Origin: Ornithinimicrobium avium
GTDB lineage: Bacteria > Actinomycetota > Actinomycetes > Actinomycetales > Dermatophilaceae
Direction: 5' to 3'
DNA: 64,000 nucleotides
Assembly (NCBI RefSeq): GCF_003351765.1
Contig: NZ_CP031229.1
Coordinates: 2,852,001 to 2,916,000, forward strand
The position numbers were made by a program, and so were the translations under genes. Positions 35,924 to 44,026 of the stretch are shown here, in pieces; position 1 is the stretch's first letter; each line of letters opens with the position of its first letter. The notes beneath the pieces were generated by a model, which saw only the letters and a program-made list of their open reading frames with translations, ran no database searches and was not told where the DNA came from.

Positions 35924-36112
35924 CTGCCCCACTCTAACGGGATCGCTAGAGCGACCGAGACGGCCCGATCGAGCCTTCGGCGCGCCCGATCGCGCACTAT
36001 CGCGACGTCTAGCGCAATCGGCAGAGAACGGCATACCCGGACATCGAGACCGACGATCCACGTGTCTGCGTGTCTCTGACAGATTCGCTAGACCACCGCA
36101 TACAGTCCGAGC

Positions 36113-37321
36113 GTGGACCCGATCCGTAACCCCTACGCCCCAGGCGCCGGACAGCGCCCCCCCGAGCTCGCCGGCCGTGACGAGCAGCTCGAGCGATTCC
36201 GCGTGGTGCTCGAGCGCATCCAGCGCGGCCGCCCGGAGCGCTCGATGATCCTCACCGGGCTGCGGGGGGTGGGCAAGACCGTGCTGCTCAACGCGCTGCG
36301 CTCGACCGCGGTGCGGGCGCGGTGGGGGACCGGCAAGTACGAGGCGCGTCCGGAGCAGGGCATGCGCCGGCCGATGGCCGCCGCGCTGCACGTCGCCGTC
36401 CGCGAGCTCAGCCACCCGCAGGGCGGCGAGGTCGACCACGTCCTGGGCGTCATCAAGGCCTTCGCCCAGAAGGACCAGCCCGGCGCCAAGCTGCGCGACC
36501 GCTGGAACCCGGGCATCGACGTCCCGGCGATCACCGGCCGGGCGGACTCCGGCGACATCGAGATCGACCTGGTCGAACTGTTCACCGACGTCGGCGGGCT
36601 CGCGGCGGACGTGGGCAAGGGCGTGGCGGTCTTCATCGACGAGATGCAGGACCTGGGCCCCGAGGACGTCTCGGCGCTGTGCGCGGCCTGCCACGAGCTG
36701 AGCCAGTCGGCGCTGCCGGTGATCGTGGTCGGCGCGGGGCTGCCGCACCTGCCGGCGGTGCTGTCGGCGAGCAAGTCCTACTCCGAGCGGCTCTTCCGCT
36801 ACAACCGCATCGACCGGCTCTCTCGCGAGGAGGCCGCCCGTGCGCTGCAGGCGCCGGCCGAGGACGAGGACGCCGAGTGGGCCGACGGTGCGCTGGAGGC
36901 GATGTATGCCGCGACCGGCGGCTACCCCTACTTCATCCAGGCCTACGGCAAGGAGGTGTGGGACCTGGCGCCGTCCTCGCCCATCACCGAGGAGGACGTC
37001 CGCGTGGCCGCGCCCGAGGCGGAGGAGGAGCTCGCCGTGGGCTTCTTCGGGTCGCGCTACGAGCGGGCCACGCCGGGGGAGCGGGAGTACCTGCGGGCGA
37101 TGGCCGAGGTGGCCTCGTCCCAGCTCGCGGAGGGCGTTGACGTCGACGAGGTGGGCTCGGTGGCGACCGCCGACCTGGCCACGCACCTGGGTCGCAAGCC
37201 GCAGTCCCTGTCCCCGGCGCGCGACGCGCTGCTGAAGAAGGGTCTGATCTACTCCGGCGAGCGGGGCCGGATCGCGTTCACGGTGCCGCACTTCGGGCGG
37301 TATCTGCTGGGGCAGTCGTGA
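36113..37321 (+). CDS. Orphan AAA ATPase (ORC/STAND-like)
   Basis: A 402-residue P-loop ATPase. Walker A is GLRGVGKT near residue 49, Walker B VFIDEMQD near 178, followed by a sensor-like VVGAG and an Arg-rich box (RLFRYNRIDRLSREEA). The C-terminal third ends as a winged helix (LATHLGRKPQSLSPARDALLKKGLI), a possible DNA-binding part. TACAGT and six bases precede GTG 36113. It resembles archaeal-type orphan ATPases often found near mobile DNA, and it is the last gene before the accessory island. No partner nuclease is adjacent. Confidence 0.85.
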   Translation: MDPIRNPYAPGAGQRPPELAGRDEQLERFRVVLERIQRGRPERSMILTGLRGVGKTVLLNALRSTAVRARWGTGKYEARPEQGMRRPMAAALHVAVRELSHPQGGEVDHVLGVIKAFAQKDQPGAKLRDRWNPGIDVPAITGRADSGDIEIDLVELFTDVGGLAADVGKGVAVFIDEMQDLGPEDVSALCAACHELSQSALPVIVVGAGLPHLPAVLSASKSYSERLFRYNRIDRLSREEAARALQAPAEDEDAEWADGALEAMYAATGGYPYFIQAYGKEVWDLAPSSPITEEDVRVAAPEAEEELAVGFFGSRYERATPGEREYLRAMAEVASSQLAEGVDVDEVGSVATADLATHLGRKPQSLSPARDALLKKGLIYSGERGRIAFTVPHFGRYLLGQS

Positions 37322-37408
37322 CGACATGCCTGTCAACCTGTCAACCGCGAGCGATCTTGAGGTTTACCGGAGAGTATGAGACTGCGTGAGACGGATCGGC
37401 ACTTCAGC

Positions 37409-37448
37409 GGCGGACTTTGAGACGCCAGCTGGGGATTTTGAGACGAGA
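37409..37448. mobile_element. Insertion-sequence end remnant; rest of 37322-37659 holds no intact gene
   Basis: Two spaced copies of CTTTGAGACG / TTTTGAGACG (around 37415 and 37435) resemble the repeated terminal boxes of IS21-like elements (compare the GTCCCCA boxes near 61651). No transposase frame is attached. Between 37460 and 37660 a minus-strand stretch reads like the C-terminus of a lost gene (AEWLVGALDEAVRAAGRPR) but has no start. Confidence 0.4.
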
Positions 37449-37659
37449 CCGACCGATCACATCCTCATCTGGCAGTTCATCGCGGTCGCCCCGCCGCTCG
37501 AACGGCTTCGTCCAGCGCGCCGACGAGCCACTCGGCGATCATTCCCGCTGAGCTCCTCGGGCGAACTCTGGGTTCTCTCGCCTCCAAGCAGGAGCAACGT
37601 CTCGCACGGCCCATCGTGCTGGCGTGTGACGGTGAAGTGCCCCAGTTGCACGAGCGGTA

Positions 37660-37722
37660 GCGGCATGGGCGGATGCTGCCACTAGGGTAGCAATTATTAT
37701 CCCACCTGGGTAGGATGTATCC
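37660..37722 (+). promoter_or_regulatory. Cassette boundary repeat and mazEF promoter/operator, copy 1
   Basis: GCGGCATGGGCGGATGCTGC (37660-37679) is a boundary repeat where homology with the second mazEF copy begins. It is followed by two direct GGGTAG boxes flanking ATTATT, likely the toxin-antitoxin operator. TAGGAT lies six bases before ATG 37723, so the mRNA is probably leaderless. Confidence 0.65.
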
Positions 37723-37953
37723 ATGAAGGTGAGCGTGAGTCTGAGCGAGGAGGATCTCGCGGCCCTCGACCGGTACGTCGAAGAAGCTGGCCTGGAGTCG
37801 AGGTCCGCTGCCGTCCAGCAGGCCATCCGCCGCCTGCAGGACCCGCAGCTGGAGGCGGCCTATGCCGACGCCTGGGAGGAGTGGGCCGTCGCGGGGGACG
37901 AGGACGTGTGGGCATCAGCGTCCTCGGACGGGCTTACCGATGCTGCGCGGTGA
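37723..37953 (+). CDS. mazE: MazE-type ribbon-helix-helix antitoxin, copy 1
   Basis: This 76-residue protein has an N-terminal ribbon-helix-helix (MKVSVSLSEEDLAALDRYV, then SRSAAVQQAIRRL) that should bind the operator upstream. Its acidic, Trp-rich C-terminus (WEEWAVAGDEDVWAS) should occupy the toxin. It overlaps mazF by 14 bases. It differs at five of 76 positions from the copy at 44027, so cross-neutralisation is plausible. Confidence 0.9.
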   Translation: MKVSVSLSEEDLAALDRYVEEAGLESRSAAVQQAIRRLQDPQLEAAYADAWEEWAVAGDEDVWASASSDGLTDAAR

Positions 37954-38287
37954 GATCCTTCTCGTCGATCTGGATCCAGTGCGCGGGAGCGAGGCCAACA
38001 AGCGGCGCCCCGCGGTGCTCGTCAGCAATGAGCGGGCGAACACCATGGGTCAACGACTCGGTCGTGGAGTAGTCAGCGTCGTGCCCGTCACCAGCAACGT
38101 GGAGCGGGTCTTCCCGTTCCAGGTGTTGCTGCCAGCTGACGAGACAGGACTGCGGGTGGACTCCAAGGCCCAGGCGGAGCAGGTGCGCTCGGTCGCAGTC
38201 GAGCGGGTCGGTTCTGCGGTAGGCCGGGTGCCGCCCCGCCTCATGGCTGCGGTCGACGAGGCGTTGCGACTCCATCTGCAGCTATGA
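37940..38287 (+). CDS. mazF: MazF-type endoribonuclease toxin, copy 1
   Basis: A 115-residue MazF/PemK protein. It begins MLRGEILLVDLDPVRGSEAN with the conserved RG-x2-W-like entry (here L) and RRPAVLVSN; VVPVTSNV and ADETGL are further family marks. It would cut RNA at short sequences when MazE is lost. It differs at eight of 115 positions from copy 2, mostly in the mid-loop (NERANTMGQR versus NDRANTMAER), so cleavage specificity is probably shared. Confidence 0.92.
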   Translation: MLRGEILLVDLDPVRGSEANKRRPAVLVSNERANTMGQRLGRGVVSVVPVTSNVERVFPFQVLLPADETGLRVDSKAQAEQVRSVAVERVGSAVGRVPPRLMAAVDEALRLHLQL

Positions 38288-38298
38288 CCGCTCGACGC

Positions 38299-38325
38299 GC
38301 GGCAGAGTCGTGTGTTGGCGCGGCA
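38299..38325. repeat. GCGGCA boundary repeat pair after mazEF copy 1
   Basis: GCGGCAGAGTCGTGTG starts at 38299 and a second GCGGCA at 38320. The first is a diverged member of the GCGGCAGNNGCGTGCG class and marks the end of homology between the two mazEF units. Confidence 0.65.
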
Positions 38326-38329
38326 GGGA

Positions 38330-38650
38330 TTAGAACTGGCGAAGGCGGTCAGCCAGAGGCCCGAGCTGGTTGTCGATGATGTCGAGGATCAGCGCGGGAT
38401 CTATGCGGAAGTACTCGTGCACGACGACGTTGCGCAGACCTGCAATCGCTCCCCATGGGACCTCTGGTGCGCGGTCGCGCGTCTCGCTGGGTAGCGCCCG
38501 AATCGCCTCACCGATCACGGCAAGGTTGCGCAGCACAGCGTCGTAGGCCATCGCTCGGAGGTCCTCGGAGTCAAGATGCTGTGTGTAGTTCTGACAGCGC
38601 TCGATGGCGTGCAAGATGTCGATGAATCGTTCCTGCTCGGATCGACTCAC
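38330..38650 (-). CDS. hepT: HepT-like RNase toxin
   Basis: This 106-residue all-helical HEPN protein carries the catalytic RX4HXY motif as RNVVVHEY near residue 73. The family cleaves or modifies RNA as a toxin. GTG 38650 overlaps the stop of the nucleotidyltransferase gene (GTGA). It lies downstream of its antitoxin, the usual order for mntA-hepT. The stop is followed closely by a boundary repeat. Confidence 0.93.
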   Translation of the reverse strand: MSRSEQERFIDILHAIERCQNYTQHLDSEDLRAMAYDAVLRNLAVIGEAIRALPSETRDRAPEVPWGAIAGLRNVVVHEYFRIDPALILDIIDNQLGPLADRLRQF

Positions 38651-38967
38651 AGCGGTACCGCATCTGCCAGTGCGGTGGCTGATACCTCGTCCCGTAACAA
38701 GGCCGCGGTAACCACGTCGACCCGTCGCTCCAGGACCTCGCTGAGGTCCTCACCGATACCGGCTACGCGCAACAGAGGATTCCCCGCGTCGGGCAGCAGG
38801 TCCACGAGGATGTCGAGGTCGCTGTCGGCGGTGGCGTCGCCGCGGGCAACCGAGCCGAACAGCCTCGGATTCGTCGCACCGTAATGCTGGAGGATCTCGT
38901 CGAGGGCGCCACGGTGCGCGGCAAGAGCCGCACGAAGGGCGACGCTGTCGGACGTGACGGTGCTCAT
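38647..38967 (-). CDS. mntA: MntA-like nucleotidyltransferase antitoxin
   Basis: A 106-residue minimal nucleotidyltransferase. It carries GSVARGDATADSDLDILVDL, the GSX10DXD active site. In characterised pairs MntA blocks HepT by adding AMP to the Tyr of its RX4HXY motif, and that Tyr is present here. ATG 38967 is the first gene of the two-gene unit. Confidence 0.93.
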   Translation of the reverse strand: MSTVTSDSVALRAALAAHRGALDEILQHYGATNPRLFGSVARGDATADSDLDILVDLLPDAGNPLLRVAGIGEDLSEVLERRVDVVTAALLRDEVSATALADAVPL

Positions 38968-39016
38968 GCCTCAAGGATAGAGGGCGGCCACGACACACGC
39001 ACAGAGCTCGCGCGCA

Positions 39017-39050
39017 GCGGCAGTAGCGTGCGGCCACGCCCAGTGCGGCA
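39017..39050. repeat. Boundary repeat, type A doublet
   Basis: GCGGCAGTAGCGTGCGGCCA begins at 39017 and a second GCGGCA at 39045 (28-base spacing). AGCGTG/CACGCC inside can form a hairpin. It separates hepT-mntA from the next gene. Confidence 0.8.
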
Positions 39051-39062
39051 AGAGCGGATGGG

Positions 39063-39503
39063 TCAAGTTCTGGCGGAGGCCTCGACCGGAGACAGGATGA
39101 GTCCTTCGTGGGTCACCGTCGATCCGAGCACTGTGTCGGAGTGGTCCAGGAAGGTGACATCGACGTTGCCAAGCCGGGTGAAGTTCACGGTGTCACCGGT
39201 GGGGGCTGGTACGTACTCAAAGAGACCGCCGAGACCGTTCAGTGCATGAAGGATGGCCCGGTCGTACGGGTAACGGTGCAGGACGGCGTTCGGCTGGGGT
39301 CCGGGATAACCGGGACGCGCACCGACCCCCACCTGGCGGATGGGAGACAGCCACGCCAGCCCGTGAGTCAACGGGTGATCGGTGTCACCGTCGTGAAACA
39401 GCAACTCTATGGTCGTTGTTCTCGGCCGCAGCGACTCCATCCATGTCGCTTGGCCCGCCTGGTCAACGGCGGGGATAATAAGGAACTCAGCGTTCGTGCT
39501 CAC
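39063..39503 (-). CDS. Hypothetical protein
   Basis: A 146-residue protein starting at GTG 39503, eight bases after GGGAGGAGG, a strong ribosome site. No signal peptide, TM segment or known motif was found. It contains FLIIPAVDQAGQATWMESL and GLFEYVPAPTGDTVNFT. It lies alone between boundary repeats at 39045 and 39564, typical of units in this island. Confidence 0.75.
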   Translation of the reverse strand: MSTNAEFLIIPAVDQAGQATWMESLRPRTTTIELLFHDGDTDHPLTHGLAWLSPIRQVGVGARPGYPGPQPNAVLHRYPYDRAILHALNGLGGLFEYVPAPTGDTVNFTRLGNVDVTFLDHSDTVLGSTVTHEGLILSPVEASART

Positions 39504-39563
39504 GTGGCCCTCCTCCCAGTAGACCGAGCCTCTCATGTGCGGAGGCCCACCGGCAACCTCGCC

Positions 39564-39603
39564 GCGGCATGATCGGACGAGCGTAGCCGTCCTCAGCGCG
39601 GCA
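39564..39603. repeat. Boundary repeat, type B with trailing GCGGCA
   Basis: GCGGCATGATCGGACGAGCG (from 39564) fits GCGGCATGNNCGGAYG, and a second GCGGCA lies at 39598. It follows the promoter side of the hypothetical gene. Confidence 0.7.
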
Positions 39604-39694
39604 ATACAGTGAGTTCGAGGGCGAGCACGGGGGGTGCTCAGGCATTGCCTCCATACTGCTAGGCAGCGTGACATGACACTCAAGGAGGAGAGCC

Positions 39695-39997
39695 GTGCCG
39701 GACATTGCGCAGCTGATCGTCCGCGACATCGCCGAGGCCCCGTGGTTGCTGGTCATTATTGGAGTGCCGCTCGTCCTCGGTGGTGTCGCTGCGCGAGCAG
39801 GCTCGCGACTCGGCTGGGTCGCTGTCGGGCTCACCAGCGCGATGCTTCTCGTCTATCTGGCGTACTACGCGATTCCGTTGCCCAACCTTGGCGCGGCACG
39901 AGTAGCCGTCATCGCCATCTCGGTGGCCTTTCTGGCAAGCGCAACCGCCGCTATCGGGTACTTCCGAGGGAGCGCGAGGGTGAACTCCTCGGCGTGA
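39695..39997 (+). CDS. Small membrane protein, three TM segments
   Basis: This 100-residue protein has hydrophobic segments near 17-35, 39-60 and 68-90, with few charges. AAGGAGGAG precedes GTG 39695. No family was recognised. Confidence 0.7.
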   Translation: MPDIAQLIVRDIAEAPWLLVIIGVPLVLGGVAARAGSRLGWVAVGLTSAMLLVYLAYYAIPLPNLGAARVAVIAISVAFLASATAAIGYFRGSARVNSSA

Positions 39998-40039
39998 CCT
40001 AGGCCCACGTGCGTGACGTGCAGATCCACGACTCGCGGG

Positions 40040-40324
40040 TCACCGCCGTCTCGGTGCGCCGCGGTCCCACCAATCGACCGATGGCTCGTCGCGGTTGATA
40101 AGGGACGCGGTCAGCTCGATCGACCCGAGATCGCAGAACTTCCACAATTCCTTGGCCGCCCGCGAGTACTGGAAAAGAACTCGGTCGACCTCCAAGGCGT
40201 CCAGCTGCCCCGACCGGAAAGCGTCGATCGCCTCACCAACCCGCTCCACCAGTTTGGCCAGCTCGGCCTCGTGGTATGCAGCGATTGCCTCCCGCGCAGC
40301 TCGCCGCTCCGCCTTACTCGACAC
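40040..40324 (-). CDS. Small helical cytoplasmic protein, unknown function
   Basis: A 94-residue, strongly helical, charged protein (RAAREAIAAYHEAELAKLVE, SRAAKELWKFCD). TAGCCT and seven bases precede GTG 40324, a leaderless signature. It ends with basic residues. No partner gene is obvious. Confidence 0.72.
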   Translation of the reverse strand: MSSKAERRAAREAIAAYHEAELAKLVERVGEAIDAFRSGQLDALEVDRVLFQYSRAAKELWKFCDLGSIELTASLINRDEPSVDWWDRGAPRRR

Positions 40325-40391
40325 AACTGTGAGGCTACTCCCGGCTGGCCACCGTCAGAGCCAGCCGGAGAGCTCGACCTCATCTCCACTT

Positions 40392-40410
40392 GCGGCATTT
40401 CCGGATATCC
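40392..40410. repeat. Diverged type B boundary repeat
   Basis: GCGGCATTTCCGGATATCC starts at 40392. The same GCGGCATTTCCGGA recurs at 61536 near the far edge of the island. Confidence 0.5.
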
Positions 40411-40476
40411 GTCAGGATGCGTCGCCGAGTTTGCGGATGACGTACTGGTTGAGAGCCGGCGCGGCCCGCCGACCCA

Positions 40477-40944
40477 GTGCAGGCGCTGCGGCACGGCCAG
40501 ATCGATGCCGCGCTGGTCCGCACCTCGCCCCCCGCTGACCCGGCGCACTCGGACCTGGTGTCGCTGACGTTGTTCACCGAGAAGCTGGTCGCGGCCCTGC
40601 CCGCCACAGACTCCAGAGCGCAACAGACCAGTGTCACCCTCCAGGAGCTGTCCGAAGGCCCGCTCGCCGTCTGTGCCACCGCCCCCACGGCCACCGCCGA
40701 CCTGTGGGCCCACCACGGTCCATCGCCGCGCACCGTCCGCGTGGCGAACACCGACGAGTGGCTCGCCCGAATCACCCTAGGCTAGGCCGTCGGGATCACC
40801 GCCGAGGCCACCACCTACAACCACCAGTCTCCTGAGATCGCCTACCTCCCCATCGAGGACGCCCCGCTGGCACAGGCCCGCCTTCTGTGGCCCGCGGCCG
40901 GTGCCCACCCGCAGGCGCAACCGTTCGTGCAGGATCCGCCGGGG
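40477..40944 (+). pseudogene. LysR-type regulator, C-terminal fragment with in-frame amber
   Basis: The frame from 40477 reads as a LysR effector-binding domain (LRHGQIDAALVRTSPPADP, VAALPATDSRAQQ, VANTDEWLARITLG). A TAG at 40783-40785 interrupts it. The same frame then continues AVGITAEATTYNHQS and EIAYLPIEDAPLAQARLLW, the normal end of the family. The DNA-binding N-terminus is missing. It is therefore a decayed gene, probably stranded by an insertion or recombination event. Confidence 0.8.
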
Positions 40945-40996
40945 CAGACCGCGGCTGGTCAGCGTCTGGGGATCGTCCTCTCGGCGGTGATCCGCC

Positions 40997-41497
40997 TCAT
41001 GGCTTGCGGTGGGGTGCCGCGGCCTGGCCGTCCCCCGCGAGCCGCTGCAGCAGCAGGGACATCCGGGGCGCGATGACCTCGGTCGTCGCGATGGCCGTGC
41101 TGCTGCGGTGCACGCCTGGCGCCAGCTGGATGCGCTGGGTGATCCGATGCAGGTCGACCGTGTCGCGCGCGACGACCCTGAGCATGAGATCCGCGTCCCC
41201 GGTGGTGGTGTGCGTCTCGACGACCTCCGGGATCGCGGCGATCGCCGCGTAGACATGGTCGATCTCCTGCTGCGACACCGACACGGTCACGAAGGCGAGC
41301 AGCGGACGTCCCAGCGCCGCCGGCGACAGGGCGGTGCTGGGCGGCCGCAGCGCGCCGCCCTCACGGAGCTTCTTCAGGCGCGCGTGCACCGTGTTGCGCG
41401 AGATCCCGAGCCGAGCGCTGATCTCGACCAGTGAGGCGTCCATGTCGCCGTCCCGGGCCAAGAGGATTCGGGCATCGACCGCGTCGAGGGTGTGCAC
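40997..41497 (-). CDS. Lrp/AsnC-family transcription regulator
   Basis: This 166-residue protein has an N-terminal winged helix (DARILLARDGDMDASLVEIS, RLGISRNTVHARLKKLREG) and a C-terminal RAM ligand-binding domain (LAFVTVSVSQQEIDHVYAAI, VVETHTTTGDADLMLRVVA). GTG 41497 is preceded by TAGCGT and seven bases. It is divergent from the PLP enzyme gene at 41601 and most likely regulates it, as Lrp-type DecR/CyuR regulators do for cysteine desulfhydrases. Confidence 0.92.
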   Translation of the reverse strand: MHTLDAVDARILLARDGDMDASLVEISARLGISRNTVHARLKKLREGGALRPPSTALSPAALGRPLLAFVTVSVSQQEIDHVYAAIAAIPEVVETHTTTGDADLMLRVVARDTVDLHRITQRIQLAPGVHRSSTAIATTEVIAPRMSLLLQRLAGDGQAAAPHRKP

Positions 41498-41600
41498 CTG
41501 ACCGACGCTACACCAAGCGCAACCCACCTGGACTATGCATCTGCATACCTGGTGTTTAAGCGGTTGTGCATCTGAGTTGCCCTGCCTACATTTCTCAGGC
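41498..41600. promoter_or_regulatory. Divergent promoter and probable Lrp operator
   Basis: The 103-base gap holds TATGCATCTGCATA (around 41534-41547), a near palindrome, and GTGCATCTGAG (around 41566), repeating GCATCTG. These fit spaced binding sites for a dimeric Lrp-type regulator. A TACATT box precedes ATG 41601 by eight bases. Confidence 0.6.
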
Positions 41601-42632
41601 ATGACTACACAACCCGAGCACCTCGACCTGCCCCGGATCGACCTGCGAGGGTTCGTCTCGCCCGTGCAGCTGCTGCCCCGGCTCGGCGATCACCTTGGGC
41701 TGGAGGTCTGGTGCAAGCGAGACGACCTGGGCTCGGTCGGTCTGGCGGGCAACAAGGTGCGCAAGCTCGAGGCCGAGCTGGCCCACGCGCGGGCGCTGGG
41801 GGCGACCCACATCGTGACCGAGGGATCCCGGCACTCCAACGCGACTCGTGCTGCGGCGGCCGCTGCCGCCGCCCTCGGTCTGCGGTGCACGCTCGTGCTT
41901 TGCCACGACGAACCGAAGGAGCCGGTGGGCAACCTCCTGCTCGATGCTCTCTTCGGTGCCGACCTCCGGCTCGTGGGCGACGTGTCCTGGGTGGAGCTGG
42001 CGGGGCTGACCACGGACGTGGTGCGCGAGCTCGAGGTTGCTGGCGAGCGCGTGCACCGGCTACCTATAGGCTCGGCCACCGGTCGTGGGGCGGCGAGCTT
42101 CGTGCACGCCTACCTCGAGGCCACCGACCAGCTCGCCGCACACGGCGTGGCACCAAGGACTATCGTGCACGCCAGCTCGGGAGGCAGCACGCACGCCGGG
42201 CTCGTCCTGGGGCGGACGCTGCGGGGGCAAGCCACGCGCATCCTGGGCGTCGTCGTCGCCGGGGAGGTCTACGAGGACGTCCCGGGTACCTACCTCCGGC
42301 TCGCGAACGAGGGGGCCGACCTCGTCGCGCCGGGTCTCCGGGTCACCGGTTCCGACCTCGAGCTGACTCAGGACTACCTGGGAGAGGGGTACGGCGAGGC
42401 GGCTCCGGGGGTGACCGAGGCCATCGACCTCATGGCGCGGCTTGAGGGGATCGTGGTCGATCCCGTCTACACCGCCAAGGCCGTCGCCGCGATCATCGAC
42501 CTGGCCGGGAGAGGGCTCATCGAGGGGCCGGTGCTCTTCTGGCACACCGGCGGCTACCACTCGATGTTCGACCCGAGCCTGGCGGCGAGAGTGTGGGCCA
42601 ACCTGCCTCGCCTCCGGGACCTCCGGCTCTAG
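41601..42632 (+). CDS. PLP-dependent D-cysteine desulfhydrase / ACC deaminase family
   Basis: A 343-residue fold-type II PLP enzyme. The Schiff-base Lys is in GLAGNKVRKLEAELA near residue 54, the phosphate loop in ASSGGSTHAGLVLG near 195 and the PLP-N1 region in FWHTGGYHSMF near the C-terminus. TEGSRHSNATRAAAAAAAAL matches the desulfhydrase substrate region. It would release sulfide, ammonia and pyruvate from D-cysteine, or deaminate ACC; the former is commoner with an Lrp-type neighbour. Confidence 0.92.
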   Translation: MTTQPEHLDLPRIDLRGFVSPVQLLPRLGDHLGLEVWCKRDDLGSVGLAGNKVRKLEAELAHARALGATHIVTEGSRHSNATRAAAAAAAALGLRCTLVLCHDEPKEPVGNLLLDALFGADLRLVGDVSWVELAGLTTDVVRELEVAGERVHRLPIGSATGRGAASFVHAYLEATDQLAAHGVAPRTIVHASSGGSTHAGLVLGRTLRGQATRILGVVVAGEVYEDVPGTYLRLANEGADLVAPGLRVTGSDLELTQDYLGEGYGEAAPGVTEAIDLMARLEGIVVDPVYTAKAVAAIIDLAGRGLIEGPVLFWHTGGYHSMFDPSLAARVWANLPRLRDLRL

Positions 42633-42929
42633 CGCTCGTCGCCGCCTGGGTCGAGGTTGACGGGTCTGGCCATTCGGAGGGCCGCATAGTATCTCCGAGG
42701 ACAAAGGCCACGGGACCCGAGCGACGAGAACGGGACGCGCCGTGCGGATGCCGAACCCGTGTTTCGGGAAGGCCGACGAGAGCGAGACCTCTCGTCAGCG
42801 GTTGAACGGTCTGCACCCGCGCCACAGCAACCGGCAAGACTTGCACGATCAGGAGCTCCCAGCGCGAGTTGTGCAACGTCGCGCGCCTCGCGGCAGGAGC
42901 GTGCGCGAGCTTCATGACACGATGGCACG
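42633..42929. other. Intergenic stretch without supported gene
   Basis: Short frames occur on both strands but none has a start context, conserved motif or the codon bias of neighbours. No boundary repeat of the GCGGCA family was found here. Confidence 0.5.
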
Positions 42930-43202
42930 GTGTCCACCAGTCGCACCCGCTTTCGTATCGCAGTGTTGGTGGCGGCCGTCCTCATCGTCGGTGGCTTGCT
43001 TGTCAGTGCCGTCATCGGCCCCAACTCCTATGGCTGGTTCGCTTACCAACCCGTGCCCGCCGACGGGCCCGTGCCGGTGATGCTGTTTCCCGAGCAACTG
43101 CTAGCGCTCGGCGTCACGCTCACCGGGGCGTTGTTGCTGAGCCTGCTCATCGGGATTCGGATCGGGAGACGGTATTCGGGTGAGCCAACACGGGGAGGCT
43201 GA
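42930..43202 (+). CDS. Small membrane protein, two TM segments
   Basis: This 90-residue protein has hydrophobic segments at about 9-28 and 56-76, with an external loop (GPNSYGWFAYQPVPADG) and a basic cytoplasmic end (GIRIGRRYSG). CACGAT lies six bases before GTG 42930. Boundary repeats follow 18 bases after its stop. Confidence 0.7.
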   Translation: MSTSRTRFRIAVLVAAVLIVGGLLVSAVIGPNSYGWFAYQPVPADGPVPVMLFPEQLLALGVTLTGALLLSLLIGIRIGRRYSGEPTRGG

Positions 43203-43220
43203 CGCCAGCGCGAGCGACTG

Positions 43221-43254
43221 GCGGCAGTAGCGTGCGGCCACGCTCAGTGCGGCA
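43221..43254. repeat. Boundary repeat, type A doublet
   Basis: GCGGCAGTAGCGTGCGGCCA starts at 43221, then CGCTCAGT and a second GCGGCA at 43249. It is nearly identical to copies at 39017, 44603 and 55864. Confidence 0.85.
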
Positions 43255-43265
43255 GATGCGCGCGT

Positions 43266-43970
43266 TTAGCCCGGGTGCTGGTCGAGCCACTTCTCGGGGG
43301 TAAGCGCAGCCGGGGCGGGTTTGCCGATCCTGTCCACCACGGGCTTCCAGACCTTGTCGGGGACGTCTTCTGCGAACCATCCGAATCTGACCAGGCTGGG
43401 ATGCTCTCGGATGGCATGAATGTCCTTGCTGCTGAGGTTGACCTTGCGAACTAGTTGGAGCTCCTCGAGCGCCGGCGCGGCCAGGATGGGTGCGATTGAG
43501 GACAGGCCCTTCATGGAACCCAGTTCGACGCGTGTCAAGGCTGGCATACCGGCGCTCAATGGGAGGGTCTGCACTCTAGGCAGTCCGTACAAGCTGAGCA
43601 GCTCGAGGGTTGAGAGCTGTGCGACGTCACCAAGGTCGCTCATGCCGCGGACCTGGTTCACGACCAGCACCCTCAAACTCCGACACCCCGCAATGTGGCG
43701 GACGTTCGTCCCGGAGCCACCGCGGATGTCGAGGAACTCCAACCGGGGGAGGCACGCCAAGAGGTTGTCTGGATGCTTCACTGCCCAGAGCGTCAACCGC
43801 TTGACTGGCTGCAGCCAGTCGACATCAGCGTCCACCAGCGTGGCGTGGTCGATCCTGACTTCGTCCTTGGACCCCCACCACGCGGCTCTGGCCGCCCCTT
43901 CTGACTTGGACACGGCAAGGATCCTGCCAGTAGGTCCGCTTTGAAGGGCGCGAGACACGGCTGGCGGCAT
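43266..43970 (-). CDS. Leucine-rich-repeat-like protein
   Basis: A 234-residue protein with irregular leucine-rich repeats across residues 50-190 (LPRLEFLDIRGG, CRSLRVLVVNQ, LSTLELLSLYGLP, MPALTRVELGS, APALEELQLV). No signal peptide or TM segment is present. Such folds bind proteins; no target is known. Its ATG lies inside the GCGGCATG boundary repeat (43964), so the cassette edge supplies the start codon. Confidence 0.8.
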   Translation of the reverse strand: MPPAVSRALQSGPTGRILAVSKSEGAARAAWWGSKDEVRIDHATLVDADVDWLQPVKRLTLWAVKHPDNLLACLPRLEFLDIRGGSGTNVRHIAGCRSLRVLVVNQVRGMSDLGDVAQLSTLELLSLYGLPRVQTLPLSAGMPALTRVELGSMKGLSSIAPILAAPALEELQLVRKVNLSSKDIHAIREHPSLVRFGWFAEDVPDKVWKPVVDRIGKPAPAALTPEKWLDQHPG

Positions 43971-44026
43971 GACCGGATGCTGCTACTGAGGTAGCAAATA
44001 TCATCCTACTCGGGTAGCATCGATGC
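43964..44026 (+). promoter_or_regulatory. Cassette boundary repeat and mazEF promoter/operator, copy 2
   Basis: GCGGCATGACCGGATGCTGC (from 43964) mirrors the copy at 37660. Direct GGTAGC boxes flank an A/T-rich centre, and TAGCAT lies six bases before ATG 44027. Confidence 0.65.

Noticed and set aside
37457..37666. Minus-strand small protein beside mazEF copy 1
   Set aside because: A fragment reads like a C-terminus but has no start and no family; treated as remnant.
42633..42929. Small genes on either strand
   Set aside because: No start context, codon bias or family similarity.
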